DNA from: Bin87 sp034423575
Lineage (GTDB): Bacteria > Chloroflexota > Dehalococcoidia > Lucifugimonadales > UBA3495
Assembly (NCBI GenBank): GCA_034423575.1
Contig: DAOUIF010000048.1
Span: 14,846-78,845 of the forward strand
Length of the DNA stretch: 64,000 nucleotides
Direction of reading: 5' to 3'
Below, in pieces: positions 32,582 to 40,987 of this stretch. How positions within the stretch are numbered: the stretch's first letter is position 1; each line of letters opens with the position of its first letter. Made by a program: the position numbers and the translations under genes. The notes below the pieces were generated by a model. It was not told where the DNA came from, did no database searches, and saw nothing but the letters and a program-made list of their open reading frames with translations.

Positions 32582-33853
32582 ATGACTGAAGGAACTGACT
32601 ACGGGCCCGGACTCCTTGCGCCCTACCGAGTGCTGGATCTCACCGACGGCCGGGGTCTGCTGTGCGGCAAGATGCTGGCCGACCTGGGCGCGGATGTGGT
32701 GCAGGTGGAGCCGCCCGGAGGCAGTCCTGCCCGCAGGATAGGACCGTTCTACAAGGACGAGCCGGGGGCCGAGCGCAGCCTTTTCTGGTGGGCGTATTGC
32801 GCCAACAAGCGCGGGGTCACGCTGGACGTCGGCAAGGCGGACGGCGCGGCGCTTTTCCGGCGGTTGGTTGGTCAGGCGGACTTTGTGATCGAGTCGGGAG
32901 ATCCGGGCCACATGGCATCGCTGGGGTTGGGTTACGCCGAGCTGCGGGAATTGAACCCGCGACTGGTCATGGTCTCGATCACAGCTTTTGGACAGGACGG
33001 GCCGTACGCGGATTACGCGGCGTCGGACATCGTGGGCATGGCGCTGGGCGGGTTCATGCATCTGACCGGGGACGGCGACCGTCCGCCGTTGCGGGTCAGC
33101 ATGCCCCAGTTCTACCAGCACGGCAGCGCAGCTGGCGCGGCCGGCGCGATGATTGCGCACACGCACCGGCAGTTGACCGGCGAGGGACAGCACGTCGACG
33201 TGTCCTGCCAACAAGCGGTGGCCCGGACGCTGGCCCACGCGCCGCAGTACTGGGACCTGGAACAGACCATCCTGCGTCGCATGGGAGCGTACCGGGAGTC
33301 CGCGGGAGGGACATTCACCCGGATCAACTGGCCGTGCAAGGATGGGTACGTGAACTTTCAGCCGGGCGGGGGAACCGCCGGCTCCGCCCGCAGCGTACGC
33401 TCGATGCTCGCCTGGATGGCGGAAGAGGGCATGGGCAGTCCCGAGTTGGAGGCGGTCAACTGGGAGGAGCTCGGCTACGGCACCGCGCGAGCGGAGATCA
33501 TGGAGCTGACGGTGGCAGCGGTGGCGCCGTTCTTCATGACCCACACCCGCAACGAGCTGGCCGACGGAGCTTTGGAACGTCGCATCCTGCTGTTTCCGGT
33601 GGCGACGCCGAGCGACATCCTCGCGCATCGCCAACTGGCAGCGCGGGACTACTACGACCGGATCGAGCACGACGACATTGGCGAAACGGTCACCTACCTG
33701 GGCCATTTCGTCAAGGACCTGACGGACCCTTTACGGGTAGGGGTGAGGCGCCGGGCTCCGCGCGTCGGTGAGCACAACCGGGAAATCCTCGGCGGCGAGT
33801 TGGGCCTGAATGACCGAGATCTTGGGCGGCTCACCGAGTTGGGTGTGGTTTGA
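32582..33853 (+). CDS. Class III CoA-transferase (CaiB/BaiF), lacking the usual Asp
   Basis: The 423-residue protein has the interlocked CoA-transferase fold: VLDLTDGRGLLCGKMLADLG, DVVQVEPPGGSPARR, YCANKRGVTLDV and GEGQHVDVSCQQ. In active family members an Asp about 21 residues before that TGxGQ segment forms the CoA-thioester anhydride. Here the aligned stretch reads MPQFYQHGSAAG with no Asp, so transferase chemistry is doubtful or altered. The paralogue downstream has the Asp, and the two may work as a pair. The start at 32582 was chosen over 32456. Confidence 0.87.
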   Translation: MTEGTDYGPGLLAPYRVLDLTDGRGLLCGKMLADLGADVVQVEPPGGSPARRIGPFYKDEPGAERSLFWWAYCANKRGVTLDVGKADGAALFRRLVGQADFVIESGDPGHMASLGLGYAELRELNPRLVMVSITAFGQDGPYADYAASDIVGMALGGFMHLTGDGDRPPLRVSMPQFYQHGSAAGAAGAMIAHTHRQLTGEGQHVDVSCQQAVARTLAHAPQYWDLEQTILRRMGAYRESAGGTFTRINWPCKDGYVNFQPGGGTAGSARSVRSMLAWMAEEGMGSPELEAVNWEELGYGTARAEIMELTVAAVAPFFMTHTRNELADGALERRILLFPVATPSDILAHRQLAARDYYDRIEHDDIGETVTYLGHFVKDLTDPLRVGVRRRAPRVGEHNREILGGELGLNDRDLGRLTELGVV

Positions 33854-33857
33854 GCAC

Positions 33858-33915
33858 TTGCATGGATGCGCGGGATAAACCAATAGGTATCCCTTTCATC
33901 CCGTAATCCATGCAA
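33858..33915. repeat. Strong hairpin with alternative pairing between the CoA-transferase genes
   Basis: TTGCATGGAT (33858-33867) pairs with ATCCATGCAA (33906-33915), and inside that CGGGAT (33871-33876) pairs with ATCCCG (33898-33903). A competing pairing is GGGATA (33872-33877) with TATCCC (33888-33893), followed by TTTC. It occupies the 86-base gap between the two genes and covers the ATG at 33910, which favours ATG 33940 as the true start. Confidence 0.65.
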
Positions 33916-33939
33916 ATCACTAATTCGGAAGTGTTCGGT

Positions 33940-35175
33940 ATGGCTGATTTACCATTGGCAGGTTTGAAAGTCCTCGACTTCTGCTGGGTCGCCGTCGGTC
34001 CGATGACCACCAAGTACCTGTCGGAATACGGCGCGACGGTGCTACGCGTTGAGTCGGCCAAGCGGCCGGAAACGCTGCGGCGCGCCGGGCCGTTCGCCGG
34101 AGGGCAGTCGGGTGTCAACCGCTCCGGATACTTCGCCAATTACAACGCCAACAAATACGGCCTGTCCATCGACATGGGCCATCCGCAGGCGCCGGGGCTC
34201 ATCCTGCGGATCGCCGAATGGGCGGACGTGGTCACCGAGAACTTCACGCCGGGGACGCTGGAGCGCTGGGGATTAGGCTACGAAGAACTCAGCCGGGTCA
34301 ACCCGCGCATCGTGCTGTTCAGCGCGTCGATGCTGGGGCGTGGCGGGCCGATGCAAACCCAGCCCGGGTTCGGGGCAGTGCTGTCGTCTCTGGCCGGCTA
34401 CACCAACATCATCGGGTGGCCGGATCGCGGACCGGTGAATCCGTATGGCGCTTACACCGACTTCGTATGCCCCAAGTTCGCAGTGTCCGCCATCCTGGCC
34501 GCTGTGGACCGTCAGCGGGCCACGGGCAAAGGAACGCACCTGGACATGTCCCAGCTGGAAACCAGCCTCCATTTCGGCGGCCCAATGCTGCTGGACGCGG
34601 CCGTTAACGGGCGAGAGCCGGAACTGGTGGGTAATCGTCATTACGCAGCGTCGCCACACGGTGCGTATCCGTGTGCTCTGGACGCCAACGGCGAAGCTGA
34701 CCGCTGGATCGCGATTGCGGCATTCAACGACGGGCAATGGGCCGCCCTGCGCGATCAGATTGCAGCCGACGGTTATGCGGATATCGCCTCAGGCGAGTTC
34801 CGCACCTTCCGTGTGCGCAAAGCCCACGAGGACAAGCTGGACGGCATCATCGCCGGTTGGACGGTGAACCACGACCGGCACGAATTGATGGCCCGCCTGC
34901 AAGTGGTGGGTGTCCCCGCCGGTGTGGTCAACGATACGCGCGACCTGTTCGGGGACGAACAACTGCGGCATCGGGAGCACTTCACCTGGCTGGATCATCC
35001 GGAGATGGGGCCTTACGCCACGGACTACACTGAGATGCAACTTTCGCTAACCCCGGGGCGGTTGGACCGCCCGGCGCCGCTGCTGGGGCAGGACACGGAG
35101 CATGCGCTCCGCGAGATAGTGGGACTTAGCGAGGCGGAGTACCGGGGGCTGGCTGACGCGGGAGCCCTGGAGTGA
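33940..35175 (+). CDS. Class III CoA-transferase (CaiB/BaiF)
   Basis: From ATG 33940 this is 411 residues of the same family as its upstream neighbour: LKVLDFCWVAVGPMTTKYLS, ANKYGLSIDMGHPQ, AYTDFVCPKFAVSAI with the catalytic Asp in place, and GKGTHLDMSQLE. It would move CoA between an acyl-CoA donor and a carboxylate acceptor. An alternative start at 33910 lies in a hairpin. The tandem arrangement with the Asp-less paralogue may mean functional divergence or a hetero-dimer. Confidence 0.92.
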   Translation: MADLPLAGLKVLDFCWVAVGPMTTKYLSEYGATVLRVESAKRPETLRRAGPFAGGQSGVNRSGYFANYNANKYGLSIDMGHPQAPGLILRIAEWADVVTENFTPGTLERWGLGYEELSRVNPRIVLFSASMLGRGGPMQTQPGFGAVLSSLAGYTNIIGWPDRGPVNPYGAYTDFVCPKFAVSAILAAVDRQRATGKGTHLDMSQLETSLHFGGPMLLDAAVNGREPELVGNRHYAASPHGAYPCALDANGEADRWIAIAAFNDGQWAALRDQIAADGYADIASGEFRTFRVRKAHEDKLDGIIAGWTVNHDRHELMARLQVVGVPAGVVNDTRDLFGDEQLRHREHFTWLDHPEMGPYATDYTEMQLSLTPGRLDRPAPLLGQDTEHALREIVGLSEAEYRGLADAGALE

Positions 35176-35218
35176 CGTTTGTGCCTTCCTGCAAAGCCCG
35201 CTTACCGGTCGGCGGATT

Positions 35219-35851
35219 TTGTTTCAACTGATATTGCTGGCGGTGCACATCGCCGCCGGTTCGGTATCGCTGGCGACGGCTGGGGTCGCGTTGGTCACCA
35301 CCAAGGGCGGGCGTTGGCACGTGCTGGCGGGGCGCATTTATACCGTCGGGATGACGGTGGTATTCGTGACCGCGATACCATTGGCGATTTTCGCCGACAG
35401 TATTTTCCTGTTTCTGATCGCGTTGTTCAGCTTCTACTTGGTATTCGCTGGCTGGCGATTCGCGCGAAACCGACGGCGGCGCGCGCATCCGGTGGACTGG
35501 ATCGCGGTCGCCGCGATCGGAGTCACAGGTTTGGCGATGTGGGGCTATGCGGTGATGATTGCATTGGATGGCAGTTCGCAATGGGTGACGCTGCTGATTT
35601 TCGGCGGGATCGCAGTCGCGCTGGGCTTGGCCGATGCGAGGTTTCACTGGACCCAACCGGGTGGCGCGCGGCGGGTGTCCCGGCATCTGACCAACATGAT
35701 GGCCGGCACCATCGCGACCATCACCGCGGTGACCGTCGTGAACGTAAGCATGGAGCCGGTGTGGGTGCCGTGGATATTGCCCACGGCGGTGATTACACCG
35801 CTGATCGTCTGGTGGAACTTCCGCGTGCTGCGACGCGCGCGTTCAAGTTGA
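35219..35851 (+). CDS. DUF2306-like membrane protein
   Basis: TTG 35219 gives 210 residues with about six hydrophobic spans, beginning MFQLILLAVHIAAGSVSLA and containing KGGRWHVLAGRIYTVGMTVV, the H-G-GR-Y motif of the DUF2306 family of integral membrane proteins of unknown role. There is no strong ribosome site, so the start is uncertain. It lies between a CoA-transferase and the P450. Confidence 0.7.
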   Translation: MFQLILLAVHIAAGSVSLATAGVALVTTKGGRWHVLAGRIYTVGMTVVFVTAIPLAIFADSIFLFLIALFSFYLVFAGWRFARNRRRRAHPVDWIAVAAIGVTGLAMWGYAVMIALDGSSQWVTLLIFGGIAVALGLADARFHWTQPGGARRVSRHLTNMMAGTIATITAVTVVNVSMEPVWVPWILPTAVITPLIVWWNFRVLRRARSS

Positions 35852-35921
35852 CATCCCAATCGCAGGGCGGCTAAATTGATCGCCACCTCACCGAACCACA
35901 CCGAGTTGCGAGGCTGTACCC

Positions 35922-37151
35922 ATGCTCAAAGACCTACTCCACAATGAACTGCTGTCACCGGAAAACCTGCGGAACCCGTACCCGTACTACGCGATGCTGC
36001 GAGAAGAGGCGCCGGTGTACTGGAACTCCAAGTTCGACACCTGGGTGATCACTTCTTACCAGGCGGTGGTGTGGGCGCTGCGGCATCCGGAATACTTTTC
36101 GTCCGAGGTGTTCCTGCGGGACGAGAAGCCGCCCAGCCCGCCGATTTCGGAAGAGGACTTCCCCAAGTACAAGTTCAACCTGGACTACATGAACAACTGG
36201 TTCATCCGCCGCGACCGGCCCGATCACCTGCGGATGCGTCGCGCCGTACATCCGGTTTTCAACCCAAAGTACATCGACAACCGGTTCCGCGCGATGGTGC
36301 AGGGGATCATCCAGGACCTGCTGAAGGACTTCGATCCTGAAAGCGGCGAGATGGACGTGCTCAGGGACTTCGCCAACGCCATGCCCGTGCTGGTGATCGC
36401 CAACTGGCTGGGCATGCCGGCCGAGGATCGCGAGTTCATCCGGACGCTGTCGCGGCAGTTGCTGTCGCTGGACCAGGAATCACCGGATCGACACACGCGC
36501 GTTCACGAAGCCATCACCACGCTGAATGATTACGTGAACCCGCTGGTGGAGGACCGCGTCAGCGAGCCGTCTGACGACCTGCTATCGGTGCTTGCGATCG
36601 GAGAGCGCGAGGGCGAATTGAGCCGGGAAGAAGTGCTTGGCAATACCCTTCTGCTGCTCATCGCCGGCCATCAGACGACCATCAACCTGGTCGGGAACGG
36701 GACCATGGCCCTGATGAAAAACCCCGATCAGTGGAACATGCTCAAGGAGGATGACAGCCTCCTGGTCCGCGCCACTGAGGAACTGCTGCGGTACGATTCG
36801 CCGGTGAAACGCGCCCCGCGCATCGCGTTGGAGGACATCGAGCTGGGCGGGCAGAAGATCCGGGAAGGCGAAAAGGTGATGACCATCATCAACTCCGCCA
36901 ACCGTGACCCGATGGCTTTCGAGAGTCCCGAGGACCTGGACATCACCCGCTACCCGAACCCGCACGTGGCTTTCGGCGGCGGCATCCACCATTGCCTGGG
37001 CGCCAACCTCGCGCGACTGGAAGGGCAGGAGGCATTTCGTGCCCTGACCCGCAAGTTCCCGGCCTTCAGGTTCGCCAGCGACCCTGACGGGCTGGAATAC
37101 CACAACCTGCTGAACATTCGCGGCGTGGTGAGTCTGCCGGCCGAGTGGTAG
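35922..37151 (+). CDS. Cytochrome P450
   Basis: A 409-residue soluble bacterial P450. The I-helix oxygen-activation motif is LLIAGHQTTINLV, the K-helix ExxR is in TEELLRYDSPV, and the heme loop is FGGGIHHCLGANLAR with Cys358 as the iron ligand. No ferredoxin or ferredoxin reductase is nearby, so electrons must come from elsewhere. The closest look is to CYP107/CYP105-type hydroxylases, but the substrate is unknown. It is followed by a strong terminator. Confidence 0.95.
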   Translation: MLKDLLHNELLSPENLRNPYPYYAMLREEAPVYWNSKFDTWVITSYQAVVWALRHPEYFSSEVFLRDEKPPSPPISEEDFPKYKFNLDYMNNWFIRRDRPDHLRMRRAVHPVFNPKYIDNRFRAMVQGIIQDLLKDFDPESGEMDVLRDFANAMPVLVIANWLGMPAEDREFIRTLSRQLLSLDQESPDRHTRVHEAITTLNDYVNPLVEDRVSEPSDDLLSVLAIGEREGELSREEVLGNTLLLLIAGHQTTINLVGNGTMALMKNPDQWNMLKEDDSLLVRATEELLRYDSPVKRAPRIALEDIELGGQKIREGEKVMTIINSANRDPMAFESPEDLDITRYPNPHVAFGGGIHHCLGANLARLEGQEAFRALTRKFPAFRFASDPDGLEYHNLLNIRGVVSLPAEW

Positions 37152-37180
37152 CGAGCACCTCCGCACCTACGGCAATGCGA

Positions 37181-37209
37181 AAGGGGCGGGTTTCCACTCG
37201 CCCCTTTTT
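37181..37209. terminator. Bidirectional terminator between convergent genes
   Basis: AAGGGGCG (37181-37188) pairs perfectly with CGCCCCTT (37199-37206) around a ten-base loop, with a T-run on the plus strand and A-rich bases before the stem for the other direction. It serves the P450 and, in reverse, the response-regulator gene ending at 37231. Nearly the same sequence is used at 5179-5205. Confidence 0.8.
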
Positions 37210-37230
37210 GGTGCGGCGGGTTTCGTCGGG

Positions 37231-37923
37231 CTAGGGTTCAACCATCCCGTAGCCAACGTTCTTGACGGTGCGGAAGTAGGTTTCGGGTCCGCTCTCCAGC
37301 TTGTAGCGCAGACGGCGAATGTGCACGTCGACGGTACGCGTGCCGCCGATGTTTTCGACTCCCCAAACGTTGGCCAGCAGTTGGTCGCGGGTAAACACCT
37401 TGCCCACGTTGTCCATCAGGAACTGGAGCAGCTGGAACTCCAGCCAGGCCAGGTCCACCGGCCGTCCGTTGGCGGTGACCTGGTAGGTTGCAGGGTTAAG
37501 CGATATACCGCCGACCCGGATGGCGCCGGCCGAGACCAAGGTGGTGGCATGGCGTCGGGCCAGACGATGGATTCGCTTGATCAGTTCCGCGGGCGAACAA
37601 GGCACGGTGACGAAGTCGTCGGAATCTTCGTAGAGATCCGGATCGTCCAAATCGTCGTCTGAGACGCAGCGCAAGATCAGGGGTCCGCCTTCGTCGTCCG
37701 GGTTCAGGGGCACGTCGGCGTCGGGAGACAGTAGCAGCACCGCGGGGGAGTCCGGACCGTAATCGCCATCGACGTCATAGCGAGCTTCCGGACCGATGAA
37801 TTGGATGGCGCCGGTGTCGGAAGCGACGGCCAGGGCGCCGTTAATTATGTCCCAACCCTGTCCCAACAAGAGGACGCAAGGAGCCACGTCTTTGGTGGAT
37901 TGATAACCTGCATACGTGATCAT
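37231..37923 (-). CDS. OmpR-type winged-helix regulator with degenerate receiver
   Basis: The 230-residue protein has a clear C-terminal OmpR/PhoB winged helix (LAWLEFQLLQFLMDNVGKVF, VDVHIRRLRYKLE). The N-terminal domain keeps receiver length and the final helix (SPAELIKRIHRLARR), but the acidic pocket is absent, the phospho-acceptor position reads LLLSPDAD (Ser in place of Asp) and the conserved Lys is Val in FVTVPCSP. So it is probably a phosphorylation-independent pseudo-receiver regulator. No histidine kinase is adjacent. Confidence 0.85.
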   Translation of the reverse strand: MITYAGYQSTKDVAPCVLLLGQGWDIINGALAVASDTGAIQFIGPEARYDVDGDYGPDSPAVLLLSPDADVPLNPDDEGGPLILRCVSDDDLDDPDLYEDSDDFVTVPCSPAELIKRIHRLARRHATTLVSAGAIRVGGISLNPATYQVTANGRPVDLAWLEFQLLQFLMDNVGKVFTRDQLLANVWGVENIGGTRTVDVHIRRLRYKLESGPETYFRTVKNVGYGMVEP

Positions 37924-38122
37924 CGCCGGACCCTTATCAACAGCGCCAGGATGGTTTGGCAGGTCGCTGCCGATGGCTTTATATTGCGCACCGGGGATTA
38001 ACGGGCAATTACGAACTGATTACGCTTTTGTTACATGGCAAGCCAGATTGTATGGGATGCAGGCTCGCTGACGCCATGCACCCCACAAACGCGGTTTTGG
38101 CAGACAATCCCGGAGACAACAG

Positions 38123-38812
38123 TTGCGATTTCCTCCCCTGGTTGAAGGGCGATTCATCAGGCGACTGAACCGATTCGCGGCCCTGGTGGACGTGGAGCGC
38201 AGGGAATACCTGGCGCACGTGCCCAATTCGGGCAGAATGGGCGAGTTGCTGGTGCCAGGATATCGGGTGCTGCTGGTACCGGCGCCGGAGGGTGCCAATC
38301 GAAAAACCAGTTTCGACCTGGCGCTGGTGGATACCGGGAGCGCGCTTTCCTCCGCTGACGCCCGGCTGCCCAACAAGCTGGTAGCGGAGGCTCTGTTCCA
38401 GCGGCGCATGCCACAATTCGACGAGTATCCAGTGGCGCGTGGAGAGCAGGTCTTCGGCGAGAGCCGGCTGGATTTCCTGCTGGAAGGCCCCACGGGAAAG
38501 TGTTACGTCGAGACCAAGTCGGTGACGCTGGTGGAGGAAGGGGTCGGATTGTTTCCCGATGCGCCAACTATCAGGGGAGTGAAACACCTGAGGAGCCTGA
38601 TGGCGGCGTTGGACGCGGGGCACCGCGCGGCGGTGGTGTTCGTGATTCAGAGGGCGGATGCCGGGGCCTTCGCTCCGCACGACGTGGCGGACCCGCTGCT
38701 TGGAAGGACGCTGCGAGAAGCGCGTGACGCGGGCGTGGAGATTTGGGCGTATCGTTGCACTGTCACCGAGCGCAGTATCGAACTCGCTGATACAGTGCCT
38801 GTGTTCCTGTAG
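38123..38812 (+). CDS. sfsA: Sugar fermentation stimulation protein homologue (SfsA)
   Basis: The 229-residue product matches SfsA throughout: VEGRFIRRLNRFAALVDVE, HVPNSGRMGELLVPG, ESRLDFLLEG and KCYVETKSVTLVEEGVGLFP. SfsA is a nucleic-acid-binding protein with a restriction-nuclease-like fold, reported as a DNA/RNA nuclease and possibly a regulator. The TTG at 38123 is the start, preceded by GGAG. The glycosylase gene follows 13 bases later, which fits a DNA-repair association. Confidence 0.92.
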   Translation: MRFPPLVEGRFIRRLNRFAALVDVERREYLAHVPNSGRMGELLVPGYRVLLVPAPEGANRKTSFDLALVDTGSALSSADARLPNKLVAEALFQRRMPQFDEYPVARGEQVFGESRLDFLLEGPTGKCYVETKSVTLVEEGVGLFPDAPTIRGVKHLRSLMAALDAGHRAAVVFVIQRADAGAFAPHDVADPLLGRTLREARDAGVEIWAYRCTVTERSIELADTVPVFL

Positions 38813-38825
38813 CTAATGGGCCGCC

Positions 38826-39551
38826 ATGGTTCGGCAGGTTCGCAATGGAGAAGGGCGAGTGGTCAGCGCACAACCGCCGTTGATGGAGATTTACCGCCGG
38901 CTGCTGAACAAGTATGGGCCGCAAGGTTGGTGGCCGGCGAACAGCCGGTTCGAAATGATCGCCGGGGCGATCCTCACGCAAGCGGCGGCCTGGCGCAATG
39001 TGGAGCGGGCCCTGGGCAACCTCCGCTCTGCAGGGGTCGAGAGTTGGCCGGGGGTGCACACGTTGCCCGTGGAGGAGCTGGCCGAGTTGGTGCGGCCGTC
39101 GGGGTATTACAACGCCAAGGCGCGTAAGCTGAAGGCTTTCGCCGCCCACGTGTGCGAGCGTTATGACGGGCATCTAGATTGCATGTTTGACGGCGACACG
39201 CAAAAGGTGCGCCGGGAGTTGTTGGGCATCCACGGTATTGGGCCGGAAACTGCCGACGACATCCTGGTTTATGCGGCCGGGATGGCGTCCTTCGTAATCG
39301 ATACCTACACGATTCGCATTGTGAAGCGGGTGGGGCTGAAACCCGTCGGGCGGGACAGCTATGACGGCTGGCAACGGCTGTTCCACGACAACCTGCCGAC
39401 GGACGTCGCCATCTTCAACGAATATCACGCGCTGCTGGACCACCATCACAAGGAAGCCTGCACCAAGAACGCGCCGAGGTGCCACGATTGTTGCCTGCTG
39501 GACCTCTGCTCCACCGGCATGCGCGCCGTCAACGGTTCGCCGGTGCTATGA
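38826..39551 (+). CDS. HhH-GPD DNA glycosylase with [4Fe-4S] cluster
   Basis: The 241-residue protein is of the endonuclease III superfamily: helix-hairpin-helix LLGIHGIGPETADDILVYAA, catalytic Asp in FVIDTYTIR, and the cluster cysteines C-x6-C-x2-C-x5-C in CTKNAPRCHDCCLLDLC. The lyase Lys of endonuclease III (GKTA) is Glu here (PETA), so it should be a monofunctional glycosylase, similar to MagIII-type 3-methyladenine glycosylases. It acts in base excision repair. Start 38826 is close to the sfsA stop; later in-frame starts are possible. Confidence 0.88.
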   Translation: MVRQVRNGEGRVVSAQPPLMEIYRRLLNKYGPQGWWPANSRFEMIAGAILTQAAAWRNVERALGNLRSAGVESWPGVHTLPVEELAELVRPSGYYNAKARKLKAFAAHVCERYDGHLDCMFDGDTQKVRRELLGIHGIGPETADDILVYAAGMASFVIDTYTIRIVKRVGLKPVGRDSYDGWQRLFHDNLPTDVAIFNEYHALLDHHHKEACTKNAPRCHDCCLLDLCSTGMRAVNGSPVL

Positions 39552-39552
39552 T
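39544..39552 (+). promoter_or_regulatory. Extended -10 TGCTATGAT
   Basis: TG-C-TATGAT overlaps the glycosylase stop and lies 32 bases before the cupin start, which has GGAGGA. Confidence 0.5.
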
Positions 39553-39584
39553 GGCGACAACCGAGCACAACCGGAGGACACGAA

Positions 39585-39962
39585 ATGCAGGTAGTCAGGC
39601 TCTACACCGGAGAGGACGGCGAATCGCACATTGAGGAAATGGAGCTGCCCTTCGAGCAGATGGGACACGCCCTGAGGACGGCGACGGAAGCGGCAACCGG
39701 AGTGCAGTTCAGCTGCTTGAGGCCCACCCAGCTGGTCGACTTTCATACCGCGCCGCGCCGCCAGTACGTGATTACGTTGCAGGGCCAGGTCGAGATCGGT
39801 TTGGGCGACGGGACCAAGCGGATCTTCAACGTGGGCGACATCGAGCTGTGCGAGGATCTTACCGGCCGGGGCCATACCACCCGCAGTGTGGGAGACGTGG
39901 ACCGCATCAGCGTGCAAATCCCGCTGGCAGACCAGACGCCCGGTGGCGCTCTCGGGGTGTAG
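39585..39962 (+). CDS. Cupin-like small protein
   Basis: The 125-residue protein has a single beta-barrel pattern: VDFHTAPRRQYVITLQGQVE followed by GDGTKRIFNVGDIELCEDLT and GRGHTTRSVGD, the two cupin motifs with a partial set of His ligands. Such proteins are often found in Chloroflexota and proteobacteria without a known enzyme role. The ribosome site is GGAGGA. It is followed 72 bases later by the hydrolase gene. Confidence 0.75.
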   Translation: MQVVRLYTGEDGESHIEEMELPFEQMGHALRTATEAATGVQFSCLRPTQLVDFHTAPRRQYVITLQGQVEIGLGDGTKRIFNVGDIELCEDLTGRGHTTRSVGDVDRISVQIPLADQTPGGALGV

Positions 39963-40034
39963 CCGCAATCTCAGCGCACTCATCCTTGGGTGGGACACCC
40001 GACGCAAACTGGCGATCATACGCAGGAGAGAACC

Positions 40035-40853
40035 ATGGCCATAGCTCCGCTGCCCGGCGACCTGGAAATGTACTACGACGACGATAACTTTACCGATCCG
40101 TGGCGTGATCCGGAGACGGTCGAAACCATCGTTCTGCATCACGGCAACGCCAAGAGCGGGCGGTTATGGTACGCGTGGCCGCCGCTGCTGGCCCGTCAGT
40201 ACCGAGTGATCCGCGTAGACATGCGGGGTTTCGGCCGTTCAACCGTGCCGGAACCGGGTTATGACTGGTCCCTGGAAGGGTTCGCCGGCGACCTGCGTAA
40301 CTTGCTCGACTACCTGGAACTGGACAAGGTGCACCTGATCGGCGAGACGATCGGCGGCACCATCGCGTTGCAGTTCGCCTACCAGTTCCCGGAGCGACTG
40401 CACACGGTGACCACGTGCACCTCGCCGTACAACTTCACCGGCGTGGACACCTACCAGAATTACTACCGCCTGGTGGCTGAAGAGGGGGTGGAAGGCTGGG
40501 CGCGGGCCACCGGAGGCCGCAGGGTCAGCGCGGACGATGCGCCGGAGCACCACGAGTGGTACATCAAGCAAATGGGATCAACGTCGCGCCATGTGGTCTT
40601 GGAAACCCTGGCCTACCTGGGTACGCAGAACCTGTCCGAGAAGCTTCCGACGATCCAAACCCCGGCACTGGCGATGGTTGGAGAGTTGAGCGAGGGGGAC
40701 ATTCCCGACCGGGCGCAGGGGCAGGCTGAAATGATGCCCAACTGCCGATTGGCCCGCGTTCCCGGCGCCAGCGGTTATGTCCAGCACTCCGCGCCGGAGA
40801 AGTGCGTGCAGGCCTGGCTGGAATTCGTGGGCACGGTGCATGAGCCGGCGTGA
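40035..40853 (+). CDS. Alpha/beta-hydrolase-fold protein with Thr at the nucleophile position
   Basis: ATG 40035 with CAGGAGAG upstream gives 272 residues of the alpha/beta hydrolase fold: IVLHHGNAKSGRLWYAW, VDMRGFGRSTVP and the elbow HLIGETIGGTIAL. The elbow has Thr (G-E-T-I-G) where Ser, Cys or Asp is expected, and the usual GHxxxxE near the end reads SGYVQHSAPEK with shifted His. It may be inactive, use Thr, or have a different chemistry. The start at 39990 was rejected. Confidence 0.82.
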   Translation: MAIAPLPGDLEMYYDDDNFTDPWRDPETVETIVLHHGNAKSGRLWYAWPPLLARQYRVIRVDMRGFGRSTVPEPGYDWSLEGFAGDLRNLLDYLELDKVHLIGETIGGTIALQFAYQFPERLHTVTTCTSPYNFTGVDTYQNYYRLVAEEGVEGWARATGGRRVSADDAPEHHEWYIKQMGSTSRHVVLETLAYLGTQNLSEKLPTIQTPALAMVGELSEGDIPDRAQGQAEMMPNCRLARVPGASGYVQHSAPEKCVQAWLEFVGTVHEPA

Positions 40854-40856
40854 TTG

Positions 40857-40980
40857 TCTGAATCAGGATTTGCTGGATTTTAGGATTCACAGGATTTGAG
40901 ATTCAGCCCGGCTGGACAGATATGCGCCGTTGACGCATGCAATCCTGCGGATCCCATAATCCTGAAAATCCTGATTCTGA
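40857..40980. repeat. Imperfect long inverted repeat of CAGGATT-type units
   Basis: A left arm (40857-40898) and the reverse complement of the right arm (40939-40980) share long identical blocks such as GAATCAGGATTT, with CAGGATT units repeated in each. A small ATGCG/CGCAT hairpin sits at the centre. The block lies between convergent genes and could act as a bidirectional terminator or be a small dispersed repeat. Confidence 0.65.
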
Positions 40981-40987
40981 CGTCGAT

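Noticed and set aside
32429..33706. A 425-codon minus-strand ORF opposite the first CoA-transferase
   Set aside because: It is the antisense shadow without motif support.
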